A DNA stretch of 64,000 nt from an uncultured bacterium (GTDB lineage Bacteria > Bacillota > Clostridia > Lachnospirales > Lachnospiraceae), in contig CANCXX010000019.1 in NCBI GenBank assembly GCA_947381965.1, positions 18,654-82,653 of the forward strand, given 5' to 3'. The notes under the pieces were generated by a model. It saw nothing but the letters and a program-made list of their open reading frames with translations, made no database searches and had not been told where the DNA came from. The translations under genes and the position numbers were made by a program. This document shows, piece by piece, positions 26,798 to 35,267 of this stretch (position 1 is the stretch's first letter; each line of letters opens with the position of its first letter).

Positions 26798-27661
26798 TTA
26801 TTCTTTTAAACCGGAATAAATAATCCCCTGCTCCAGATATTCCTGCCCCATTACAAACACAAAGGCCGCAGGTATTAAAGTAATAAATGACGCACAAAAT
26901 GCGTATCCTGCCTGTACCCAGGTAATTTCCGGCAAATACAAAGATAATGGCCAAAGCGCTTTGTCATCCAGAAAAGCCATCGGCTGCTCCATCATGTTCC
27001 AATATTCCAAAAATCCCAGCACCATAGCGGATAAAATGCCGCTTTTTCCAATAGGAAGCCCCAGTCGGAAAAATATTTTCCACTCCGCTGCTCCATCCAC
27101 CCTTGCCGCCTCAAAAAGCTGGCTGGGAATCCCCCGGAATCCGCCATAAGTTAAAAAAATGGGAAATGTGGAAAATATAGCCGGCACGATAACTGCCTGT
27201 TGGGTATTCAACATAGAAAGCCTGTTAAGCGCCAGATAACTTGAAAGCATTGTTACCTGAAAAGGCAAAAGCATCAACACCACATAAAGCGCAAAGAGTA
27301 GTTTCCCTGTCCGAATCCGGTATACCGCAAAAGCCCAGGCAGCAGGAACTCCTACAAGAAGCTGCCCTCCCAAAATACATATTACCATTTTCATGGAGTT
27401 CCAAAATAAAATAAAAAACTGGGGAGTCAGAAACAGCAGCTTTCCATAATTATCAAAAGAAGGGAAGTCCGGCACCAGTCTCCAGCTGATAAAATCCCTC
27501 CCCTCCATAAAAACGGGAGCTAAATACTCTTTTAATTCGTATCTATCCATCACGGATCCGGTAATTAATATTACAACCGGCAGCGCCACCAATATGCCCG
27601 GAAGTATAAGCGCTGCAATAATAAATGTCTTTTGCATATCTGTCAAAAATTTGGATCTCAT
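26798..27661 (-). CDS. Carbohydrate ABC transporter permease (MalG type)
   Basis: About 287 residues, six helices, with the EAA loop EAARVDGAAEWKIFFRLGLPI that docks the ATPase. The ATG at 27661 lies three bases after AGGAAGG; the open frame to 27775 overlaps the upstream permease. It works with the MalF-type partner encoded 17 bp upstream. The ATPase that should bind the EAA loop is not encoded in the window, as is common in Firmicutes that share one MsmK-like ATPase. Confidence 0.88.
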   Translation of the reverse strand: MRSKFLTDMQKTFIIAALILPGILVALPVVILITGSVMDRYELKEYLAPVFMEGRDFISWRLVPDFPSFDNYGKLLFLTPQFFILFWNSMKMVICILGGQLLVGVPAAWAFAVYRIRTGKLLFALYVVLMLLPFQVTMLSSYLALNRLSMLNTQQAVIVPAIFSTFPIFLTYGGFRGIPSQLFEAARVDGAAEWKIFFRLGLPIGKSGILSAMVLGFLEYWNMMEQPMAFLDDKALWPLSLYLPEITWVQAGYAFCASFITLIPAAFVFVMGQEYLEQGIIYSGLKE

Positions 27662-27677
27662 AAACCTTCCTGTCTCT

Positions 27678-28541
27678 TTATATTTCTCTGTCCCACATTT
27701 TCTGCAGCACCAATATGGCCACAAGCAGAAAAGCCCCTGTACATACCGCCGCTGCTGCCATTTTATCAAACTCAAGATTTACAAACCAATTGTTAAACGT
27801 ATGCTGAAGCAGATAAATACTCTTATGAGGATAGGCCCCCGCCACCAGATAAGCTTCCCTGTAAATCTTAAAAGAGTTTAAGAAGGACAATATTACAATT
27901 GTGTAAAGTGTTCCCTTTAAATTAGGGAGAATAATGTATATAATCCGTCGCATGCTCCCGGCGCCATCCACCTTGGCGGCTTCAATCTGCCCCTCCGGGA
28001 TTGCCAGTATTCCTGCAAGCCAAAGAACCACCGTGTATCCGGTATTTTTCCAGATATAACTAAACACCAGAACCCAGAAAGCCGTTTCCGTACCCAGATA
28101 ATCCGTATGTACCTCCCCCCACAGCCCTGACCACTCTCCCACTTTTGAAAGAAATAAATTCAAAAATCCCTGCCTGTAAAAAAACATTTTCCATACCATC
28201 ACAATCGTTGCCGTCGGCATTGCAAGGGGGAAAAGATAAATGGATTTTATCAGGCCGGCGCTCTTTAGCCTGCTTAAGGGAAAGGCAATCAAAAAACCAA
28301 TCAGCACCAGAAGCGGAATACATACAAGTGTAAACCTTATAGTATTTGAAACCGCAATTAAAAAGGCCTGATTTTCAAAAATTGTTTTGTAGTTTTGAAG
28401 GCCTGCATAATCTCCTGTAACTGCTGTGGTAAAAGACCGTTTAAACACATCCAGAAAGGGAGCGATCACAAACACAATTACACCTGCAAGGCTGGGGGCC
28501 ATAAACATCAAAAAATCCCTTCTGTCTTTTTTCTTCTTCAA
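27678..28541 (-). CDS. Sugar ABC transporter permease (MalF type)
   Basis: About 288 residues, six helices, EAA loop EAAKVDGAGSMRRIIYIILPNL. The start codon is TTG at 28541 with GGGAGG six bases upstream. The N-terminus KKKKDRRDFL is followed by the first helix. It is the partner of the MalG-type permease. A hairpin (28559-28588) separates it from the solute-binding gene. Confidence 0.88.
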   Translation of the reverse strand: MKKKKDRRDFLMFMAPSLAGVIVFVIAPFLDVFKRSFTTAVTGDYAGLQNYKTIFENQAFLIAVSNTIRFTLVCIPLLVLIGFLIAFPLSRLKSAGLIKSIYLFPLAMPTATIVMVWKMFFYRQGFLNLFLSKVGEWSGLWGEVHTDYLGTETAFWVLVFSYIWKNTGYTVVLWLAGILAIPEGQIEAAKVDGAGSMRRIIYIILPNLKGTLYTIVILSFLNSFKIYREAYLVAGAYPHKSIYLLQHTFNNWFVNLEFDKMAAAAVCTGAFLLVAILVLQKMWDREI

Positions 28542-28558
28542 ACAATACCTCCCTAAAC

Positions 28559-28588
28559 CTAAAGCGCCATATATTTATGACGCTTTAG
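28559..28588 (-). promoter_or_regulatory. Intercistronic hairpin after the solute-binding gene
   Basis: CTAAAGCG (28559-28566) and CGCTTTAG (28581-28588) are inverted repeats, extendable by CAT/ATG across one mismatch. It lies between the binding-protein and permease genes without a T-run. Such hairpins often stabilise the upstream message, raising the binding protein over permeases. Confidence 0.5.
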
Positions 28589-28597
28589 AACACTACT

Positions 28598-31006
28598 TTA
28601 TTCTGACATATAAATAGATACTCTCTGCTCTATCGCATCTGCTGCCTCATCAATGGTCTGTTTCCCCTGTATAAAACTTATGCCTTCATTATATACCGCT
28701 TCCTCCAGTACCTGATCAGGCACATAAGGTACCCTTACCTGCTTCATCCATTCTTCAGTTCTGCTCTTTTGCTCATCAGTAAACCAGTATATGTCAAAAG
28801 ATACTCCCTCACCATCCGGAGTGCCCGTAGCCATAGAACTATACACTCCGTCTTCACTGATGTATCTTTCATCTATCGTAAAGAGCGCTTCCAGGCTATC
28901 CTGCGTTACACCAAACCCGTTAAACAAAGACGACTGGTTACTCTTTCCAAACAGAGTCCTTATCATTTTCTTTGCCGCATCCATCTGTGTGGACGCTGCA
29001 TTAATTCCCACCAGTGTTTTGGGAATAAATACATCCTTGCTGTGTCCGTTTAATGGCTTAAACATATGATCTTCGAATCCCTTTACCCTGCCAATTGAAA
29101 ATTGTCCGGTTATGTCACTTCTGAAATAGGCAGACCCAAACTGCACAGGAATCCCTTCCCCAATTATGCTATACCATCCCACATCACCCAGAAAATCAGA
29201 ATCTTCCAGCTTCACACCATAATACGCCAGAACATTTTCACTTTTGGTCCGGTATCTGTCAGTATATTCGTCCTTCAGACCATCCATCTGCGCATCATAA
29301 ATTCTTTTTGTCTGCTCCAGGAAATCTTTGATTATCTCCTTATTAATTTCACCGGATTCCGTTTTCCATTCTGGCGCTGATACCATAGTAAACAGACGCA
29401 TAATTCCTTTTTCCGAGCAAATCTGCATAATATCCATTCCTGGATTTTCTTCTCTGATTTTCTCTGTCAAATCTGCTATATCTTCCAAATCCTCTACGCC
29501 GGAAATATATGCTTCTTTTCCACTTATAAGCGGTAGTCTTATTTCACAGGGAAGCATATAAACCTTGCCGTCTGTGCGGAATGCCTCCACAATATTATCA
29601 AAAGGTCTGTTTTCCGCCTCCATCTCATTAATACATTCTGTTAAATCCAAAAGCATTCCCTTTTCCACATAGGACTTGGCAGGCATACTATCCAAAACCA
29701 GCACATCCGGCCCCTGCCCGGCCATAATCTGAGTGTTCAATTTTTTTAACGCATCATCTCTTGTTATGGAATTTCCATCTTCCATTCCAACCTCGTATTC
29801 CACATAAACCTCAGGATTATCCGACTGATAAATCGTAATTGCCTGCCGGATCATATCATTGTCCTTTAAACTGTAAAGCTTTAGCCTCTGGTTTGGTACA
29901 GTTGGAATATTGGGATCGTAAGTAAAGCGGACCATTTTGTTGCCGCTGAACAAGGCAAGAAATTCATTGTCAGGGAGCATGGTCATTCCCATAAAAATGT
30001 ACGCTGGATTACCAAAGCAGGAAAGAGTTCCATCTATCACCTGTTCAACAGCGCCTCCGCCAATCACATGGCGATGCAGCCCCTTATCCCCTGCCAAATA
30101 TAGTACGCCTTCTTCTCCAGGAAAAAAGAACATGGTATAACAGTCCGCTGTACTGTAACTTCTGTTTTTATAATTCTCATTTACAAAACCGACTAACACC
30201 TCATCTTCCACATATTCCTTCTTTTCTATATCATACAGCAATATTTCATCCTGATTCTCGCCGTCCATCACCATCACATTGCCCACAAATTCAATGTGCT
30301 GTGGCCTGCCATTATTAACAGTAAGAAACTTTTCACTGCTTCCGTCTTCTTTTACTTCATATATATTTCTCCCCAGGGTTGTTACAAAAGCTCTTCCCGA
30401 ATCTGAGAACCCTATATTGCAAATCCAGACATCTTCTTCCGCAACCGGAATCTGAAAAGGAATCTGTGTGCCGTCCGGCCTTACAATAAGCCCTTCCATA
30501 TCCATTTTACCATCATCCGTCTCATTCTCTTCTCCGGTTTCTTCCCCCTTACTGCCATCCTCATAAATTACTCCAAAGCTGCCATCTGTTCCACAGGAAA
30601 TGGAGGCGATATAAGACTCCTTCTTCACAGCAATTTCCGTAAGCCATTCCATCTCTTCCTGTTGCCAGGTTACTCCATTATCCTTTGATACGATCTTTCC
30701 GTTATAGCGATCCGGTATTACCAGCGTGCCATCCTGCAGCCTGGTAATTCTAAAAGAACTTGCGCAATATTCGGACATATCCACAGCGCTTTCCACATAC
30801 CTTCCCATAGCTGTGTTTTCCTCTGAACTTTTCTGTCCCTCCGAATCGACAGGCTCCTGTCCCTCCTTCTTTCCTCCGACACTGTTTTCCCCTTCATTTT
30901 TCTGCACGCTTTGCGTGTTATTGTCCGCCAGTTTAGGTCCGCATCCTGAAAGTGACAGTATCAGTAAAGAAGCTGCACATAAGGCCGCAGTAAACTTTTT
31001 TTTCAT
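28598..31006 (-). CDS. Lipoprotein: propeller-like domain fused to extracellular solute-binding protein
   Basis: An 802-residue lipoprotein. Lipobox LSGC with Cys22, then a Ser/Glu/Lys-rich linker (~25-65). Residues ~70-370 hold short repeats resembling a beta-propeller, including an Asp-box-like SKDNGVTW (107-114) and strands like GRAFVTTLGRNIYEV and GVLYLAGDKGLHRHVI. Residues ~380-800 are a family 1-type solute-binding protein (KLYSLKDNDMIRQAITIYQ, then PDVLVLDSMPAKSYVEKGMLLDLT). An ordinary binding protein is ~420-550 residues. The fusion suggests ligand sensing or glycan binding as well as delivery to the two permeases downstream. Start: AGGAGG shortly before the ATG. The propeller call is less sure than the solute-binding call. 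Confidence 0.8.
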   Translation of the reverse strand: MKKKFTAALCAASLLILSLSGCGPKLADNNTQSVQKNEGENSVGGKKEGQEPVDSEGQKSSEENTAMGRYVESAVDMSEYCASSFRITRLQDGTLVIPDRYNGKIVSKDNGVTWQQEEMEWLTEIAVKKESYIASISCGTDGSFGVIYEDGSKGEETGEENETDDGKMDMEGLIVRPDGTQIPFQIPVAEEDVWICNIGFSDSGRAFVTTLGRNIYEVKEDGSSEKFLTVNNGRPQHIEFVGNVMVMDGENQDEILLYDIEKKEYVEDEVLVGFVNENYKNRSYSTADCYTMFFFPGEEGVLYLAGDKGLHRHVIGGGAVEQVIDGTLSCFGNPAYIFMGMTMLPDNEFLALFSGNKMVRFTYDPNIPTVPNQRLKLYSLKDNDMIRQAITIYQSDNPEVYVEYEVGMEDGNSITRDDALKKLNTQIMAGQGPDVLVLDSMPAKSYVEKGMLLDLTECINEMEAENRPFDNIVEAFRTDGKVYMLPCEIRLPLISGKEAYISGVEDLEDIADLTEKIREENPGMDIMQICSEKGIMRLFTMVSAPEWKTESGEINKEIIKDFLEQTKRIYDAQMDGLKDEYTDRYRTKSENVLAYYGVKLEDSDFLGDVGWYSIIGEGIPVQFGSAYFRSDITGQFSIGRVKGFEDHMFKPLNGHSKDVFIPKTLVGINAASTQMDAAKKMIRTLFGKSNQSSLFNGFGVTQDSLEALFTIDERYISEDGVYSSMATGTPDGEGVSFDIYWFTDEQKSRTEEWMKQVRVPYVPDQVLEEAVYNEGISFIQGKQTIDEAADAIEQRVSIYMSE

Positions 31007-31068
31007 AACCTTACTCCTCCTGTTTCAAATTTTCTCTAAATATAAACTTTTTTCATCCAAAAGCATCT

Positions 31069-31635
31069 TTATACAAAATTATATATAACCACACCATCAG
31101 CTACAAACTCCTTATCCGGGGTTATATAGTGCCCCGATAATATAATGTTCTCCTGTTCCTTTAAATCGGAAAAAGAAGCTTCTGTTTTTGTAACATCTGA
31201 ATCGCCGTTAATGCCATTGTTCTTTACCGTATGTAGTTCAAACTTTGTATTTTCGGAAAAATTAACCGTAATCAGTACCTCATCTTCACTGCCTTCTGCT
31301 GGCAAGATGGCCAAATTTCCGTCCTCCTCTTTTGTAAAAACTTTGCTGATTACAACACTTGCGTCCCCTATGCTCTTAACCGTTCCTTCCAGTTTTTCTA
31401 TAGTTTCCTTTACAGCATTTCCATTTTCTGATTCAGCATCCTCCTTCTTATCCGTCCCTTCTTCTTTTAAGGAGTCCTCTTCTTCCCTTTCGTTTTCTCC
31501 TTCGGGTGCCTGCTCTTTTCCTAAATCTGTTTTCTCAACATCCACCACCGTCACAGGCTCCTCTGTCTTCTCTCCACACCCTGTCACTGCTATAAGAGAT
31601 ATGGCACATAGAATAATTACAGCTTTGATTTTCAT
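31069..31635 (-). CDS. Small lipoprotein of unknown function
   Basis: 188 residues: signal peptide with lipobox VTGC (Cys20), a strongly acidic/Lys-rich low-complexity linker (~25-75) and a C-terminal beta-rich domain (~80-188: LEGTVKSIGDASVVIS, then VNFSENTKFEL, ending GVVIYNF) that resembles an OB/DUF5666-like fold. It heads the operon opposite the two-component genes. It may be a cell-surface sensor partner of the kinase; this is a guess from position. Confidence 0.7.
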   Translation of the reverse strand: MKIKAVIILCAISLIAVTGCGEKTEEPVTVVDVEKTDLGKEQAPEGENEREEEDSLKEEGTDKKEDAESENGNAVKETIEKLEGTVKSIGDASVVISKVFTKEEDGNLAILPAEGSEDEVLITVNFSENTKFELHTVKNNGINGDSDVTKTEASFSDLKEQENIILSGHYITPDKEFVADGVVIYNFV

Positions 31636-31776
31636 AACTTTTTCCTCCCTGTTAATTTTGAAACATCATAACAGAGAAATCTCTAAGTTTTCTCTAAAAA
31701 AGAACAGTCGCAATAAATTTTCATATTAATCTTAACATATTAGAGGATTTTTAGACAAATTCATGTTACAATGGTC

Positions 31777-31782
31777 TATAAT
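31777..31782 (+). promoter_or_regulatory. Candidate -10 box for the response regulator gene
   Basis: TATAAT at 31777-31782 lies 20 bases before the ATG at 31803; a -35 is not clear (GACAAA at a 17-nt spacing is the best). The short leader leaves just room for AAAGGA. Confidence 0.3.
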
Positions 31783-31802
31783 GCCAGAAAAGGAACAAAA
31801 CT

Positions 31803-32486
31803 ATGAGAATTTTACTTGCTGAAGATGATGAACAGCTTAACCAGACCCTTACTATACAATTGGAGTTGGAAGGCTTTACCGTTGACTCCTGCTATGACGG
31901 GGAAGAAGCCTTTTACTATGGTGAACAAAATATACATGATATTATCCTGTTGGACAGGATGCTTCCCAACATGGACGGCACAGAAGTTCTTACTGCCCTT
32001 CGTAAAAAAGGTATAATGACACCTGTTATTTTTCTTACTGCCCTTGGAACCCTTTCAGATAAAGTAACGGGCCTTGACCTGGGCGCTGATGATTATCTGG
32101 TTAAACCATTTGCAATAGAAGAGCTTCTTGCCCGGATTCGCTGTATTACCAGACGCCCCTCCGGTATTAACAATGATGATATTCTCCCAATATCCGATAT
32201 CACATGGCATATCCGGGAATGCCGCCTTGTGGGGCCTGAAGGAAAATGTACCCTTTCCAAACGGGAAGCCGCTTTATTGGAAACTTTTCTCCGTCGTAAA
32301 AACCAGACCTTATCCAGAAGCCTTCTCCTTCTTAAAGTCTGGGGACCTGACAGCGATGTGGAAGACGGTAATCTGGATAATTATATCCATTTTTTAAGAA
32401 GACGCATAAAAGGTGTCGGAAGCCGCCTGCAGATAAAAACCATCCGTGGCATTGGCTACCGCCTGTATGACGTGCAGGATTCATAA
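31803..32486 (+). CDS. OmpR/PhoB-family response regulator
   Basis: 227 residues. Receiver domain: acidic pair Asp8/Asp9, phospho-Asp51 (LLDRMLPNMDG), Thr in VIFLTA, Lys in VKPF. C-terminal winged helix (~130-225) ends RGIGYRLYDV. It is followed 52 bp later by its kinase. The pair is divergent from the lipoprotein/solute-binding/permease/adaptor operon, which is its likely target. Confidence 0.93.
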   Translation: MRILLAEDDEQLNQTLTIQLELEGFTVDSCYDGEEAFYYGEQNIHDIILLDRMLPNMDGTEVLTALRKKGIMTPVIFLTALGTLSDKVTGLDLGADDYLVKPFAIEELLARIRCITRRPSGINNDDILPISDITWHIRECRLVGPEGKCTLSKREAALLETFLRRKNQTLSRSLLLLKVWGPDSDVEDGNLDNYIHFLRRRIKGVGSRLQIKTIRGIGYRLYDVQDS

Positions 32487-32538
32487 TAAACTTCTTATGA
32501 ATGCAAAGATATAAAATAAAAGTTTTCGGAGAACCACT

Positions 32539-33861
32539 ATGTATAAAAAAATACATTTGCAGCTTACCCTTTTATGTGCCGGAATCACAGTCGCCATTAT
32601 GATTGTTATGTCTCTGTGTTATCTCTATATATCGGAAAAGAATTTGTACGAAAACCAATATCAGTCCTTTAAAAATGATATTAATACCATAACCTCCAAT
32701 TTAGAGGAGCAATATGTGGTTTCCATGGAATGGCTTTCTAAAATGGAAGCGCAGGGAAATTACACTTTTTTCGCCCTTGACAACAATATTCCTTTTTTAT
32801 ATAACAACATTTCCAATGCTGCAGACGCCTCCCGGAAAACACTTATGCAGGAAAGCCTTGATGCCTATCAAAATATGTTTTCCCTGCAGGCGCTTGCAGA
32901 AAAAGTTCCTTTCTCCCCTTATGTTTCCTACCATACAGAATATCTTTTTTCTTCCCCGTCAACAGGAGAAGATTACTACAGCTCTGTTATCAATATCAAA
33001 AAAAATTCCTCCCTGCTGCAAATAATTGTACTTTCCTCTTTAGAGCTATTGGAAAAACAGATATTTAGTCAGAGAATCCGCTTTCTGGCAATAGATTTGG
33101 CAGCAATTTTCCTGCTTTTCCTTTTTTCTTTTATTTTTACAGGAAAATTGTTAAAGCCTATTTGGGAAAACCAGCAAAAGCAAAACCAGTTTATCGCTTC
33201 CGCCTCCCATGAACTCCGCACTCCCCTGTCTGTCATACTCTCTTCTGTGGAGTGCTGCCACAACAGAGACTTTGACCAGCAGGAAAAATTTATAAAAATC
33301 ATCAGACAGGAGAGCTTACGCATGTCCTCCTTAATCAATGATATGCTCACCCTAACCAGCTCTGACAATCATCGCTTTTCCATCCGTAAAAGAGAGACGG
33401 AATTGGATACTCTGTTAATGAATGTTTATGAATCCTTTGAACCTCTTGCTAAAGAAAAATCTCTCTTCCTTTCCATGGAACTTCCGGAAAATATCCTGCC
33501 TCTGTGCTGTTGTGACCCTGACCGCGTCATCCAGGCAGTATCCATACTCCTGCACAATGCCATCAGCTACACCCCTGAAAAGGGTAAAATTAATTTATCT
33601 CTGTCTTATAAAAAGGGGGCCTTTGAAAAGGGAAGTTTTGTAATTTCAGTAAAAGATAATGGGATTGGAATTTCTGAGAAAGATAAAGAAAAAATCTTTG
33701 ACCGTTTTTACCGGGCAGAAAAATCCCGAAGCGCTAAAGGGCACTTCGGGCTGGGATTATCCATTGCATCTGAAATTGTAAACGCCCACCGGGGCAGCCT
33801 TTTGGTTAAAGACGCTCCTGGGGGAGGCTCCATATTTGTAATTACTCTTCCTGACCAGTAA
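32539..33861 (+). CDS. Sensor histidine kinase (HAMP-less, two membrane helices)
   Basis: 440 residues. First helix ~10-31, extracellular sensor ~32-180, second helix ~183-202, then the H-box ASASHELRTPLS with His224, and an HATPase with N-box (LHNAISYTP), DNGIGIS and GHFGLGLS. The H-box begins shortly after the second helix, so there is little room for a HAMP domain. It pairs with the upstream regulator. Its last 20 bases overlap the convergent acetyltransferase gene. Confidence 0.93.
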   Translation: MYKKIHLQLTLLCAGITVAIMIVMSLCYLYISEKNLYENQYQSFKNDINTITSNLEEQYVVSMEWLSKMEAQGNYTFFALDNNIPFLYNNISNAADASRKTLMQESLDAYQNMFSLQALAEKVPFSPYVSYHTEYLFSSPSTGEDYYSSVINIKKNSSLLQIIVLSSLELLEKQIFSQRIRFLAIDLAAIFLLFLFSFIFTGKLLKPIWENQQKQNQFIASASHELRTPLSVILSSVECCHNRDFDQQEKFIKIIRQESLRMSSLINDMLTLTSSDNHRFSIRKRETELDTLLMNVYESFEPLAKEKSLFLSMELPENILPLCCCDPDRVIQAVSILLHNAISYTPEKGKINLSLSYKKGAFEKGSFVISVKDNGIGISEKDKEKIFDRFYRAEKSRSAKGHFGLGLSIASEIVNAHRGSLLVKDAPGGGSIFVITLPDQ

Positions 33862-34327
33862 GTCGCCCCAAAAAGTCCTGATAGACGCCGGGACTGGAAT
33901 CCGGTATAACCATAGCGTCCACACACTTTTCATAAAAGCTGACCGGTCCTACATCTCCAATAACTGCATAACCGTACCCTTCCTCCCTCATTGCCCATAA
34001 GCTGGCAAGCAAAAGCTGTTTTCCAATTCCTTTTCCCTGCTCCTGTTCCAGAACCTTTGTAGGGCCAAAAAAATCCGGGGCTGTGGCGTCATAACAGGCA
34101 TAGCCAATAATTTTATCGCCTCTGGTGGCAATAAAACAAGATATGGGTGTGTGTGAAAAACTCACATCACATTCTCCAGCCGCATATATTCCCGAATGCT
34201 GCTTTACCCATTCCACCACCTGAAACTTATCCGGCGCCATTGCTCTTTTTATCTCATAATTCTCCTTTTTCATCTGCTCTTTATCTATAGGCGGCAGACG
34301 ATACAGCTTAACTAACATATCAGGCAT
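33842..34327 (-). CDS. GNAT family N-acetyltransferase
   Basis: 161 residues. Acetyl-CoA-binding motif A is EQGKGIGKQLLLASL (Q/R-x-x-G-x-G/A), followed by VIGDVGPVSFYEKC for motif B. AAAGGAG sits nine bases before the ATG. Substrate unknown. It overlaps the kinase gene by 20 bp at the 3' ends. It lies 24 bp downstream of the 266-residue membrane protein on the same strand. Confidence 0.85.
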   Translation of the reverse strand: MPDMLVKLYRLPPIDKEQMKKENYEIKRAMAPDKFQVVEWVKQHSGIYAAGECDVSFSHTPISCFIATRGDKIIGYACYDATAPDFFGPTKVLEQEQGKGIGKQLLLASLWAMREEGYGYAVIGDVGPVSFYEKCVDAMVIPDSSPGVYQDFLGRLTGQEE

Positions 34328-34351
34328 ATTTTCTTTCTCCTTTGGTTACAA

Positions 34352-35152
34352 TTATTTATCTTTTTTATTTTCTTCTTTATATTTTTTAACATTTTCCTTG
34401 ATTTCTTTCATATCATCTTTAAATTGGCTAATCCCTTCCTTGATTTCCTTCATCCCTTCCTGCACCCCTTCTTTCATCATATTTTTATATTCTTCTTGTT
34501 CTCTTTTGCTGTCTTCCTTAATTTCCTTCATCTCTTCTCTATACTCTTTCCTTAGATCTTTAAAGCTATTTATAGTCTCCTCCCGGCATTTTTTACTTTT
34601 TATTAATTCAGGGATTCTGAATAGCCAAATAAGAAAGATAACAAAAAGAAGAATTAATAATTTTTTCCCCCATGTATTCCACCATGTTTTTCTGTAAAAA
34701 GTATCATTATCTTCAAAAATGCTTCCTCTTGTATAAATTCTGTCCGGATCCTTCAATATCAGTCTGTTTCCTTTCACATAAAAATACTCATCTAGTTTAT
34801 CCCAGGAGCTTCCTTCAGGTATTCTATGACACTCACCGTTATCTTCAAAGCTTACCCAAAGTTCTTTCCTAAAGCCTTTGGCAGGCATGCTATACGACCC
34901 TTCATATGTTTTTTTCCCAACATGAAGATATGCAACTGTATATGTATATGCCAAAAACTCGACATCATATTTCTCACTATAATTGGTAACATCTACCGTT
35001 TTATCGGTTAATTCAATTCTGACGCTTGAATCATTTTTACTGATGTATGTTTCATTCACTACGTCCTTATGATATTTTCCAAATACGTTATAACAAAAAA
35101 CCAATATTGCCCCTACTGCAATTCCTGCTATTATTCTTTTGATTGTCTCCAT
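34352..35152 (-). CDS. Unrecognised two-helix membrane protein with cytoplasmic coiled coil
   Basis: 266 residues. One N-terminal helix (~6-24), an extracellular region (~25-160) with strand-like segments, a second helix (~163-180), then a long Lys/Glu-rich coiled coil (~185-266) with repeated KEIKE and KEGxxE elements. No known domain recognised. Topology puts the coiled coil in the cytoplasm if the N-terminus is inside. The charged tail could dimerise or contact cytoplasmic partners. It might be coupled with the acetyltransferase gene 24 bp downstream. Function unknown. Confidence 0.75.
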   Translation of the reverse strand: METIKRIIAGIAVGAILVFCYNVFGKYHKDVVNETYISKNDSSVRIELTDKTVDVTNYSEKYDVEFLAYTYTVAYLHVGKKTYEGSYSMPAKGFRKELWVSFEDNGECHRIPEGSSWDKLDEYFYVKGNRLILKDPDRIYTRGSIFEDNDTFYRKTWWNTWGKKLLILLFVIFLIWLFRIPELIKSKKCREETINSFKDLRKEYREEMKEIKEDSKREQEEYKNMMKEGVQEGMKEIKEGISQFKDDMKEIKENVKKYKEENKKDK

Positions 35153-35267
35153 AATTTCATCTTTTCCTTTTGTTCCTGCGCCACCATCCTTTAAAAGAAT
35201 AACACAATATTTCTGTAGCAGTCAATCTATGGAAATAAAGTCCCGAAGTAAACTTTTCATGCAAAAC

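Noticed and set aside
31145-31729. Plus-strand ORF of 194 codons rich in Ser/Phe opposite the small lipoprotein gene
   Set aside because: Antisense of a low-complexity Glu/Lys stretch; the lipobox and ribosome site support the minus-strand gene.
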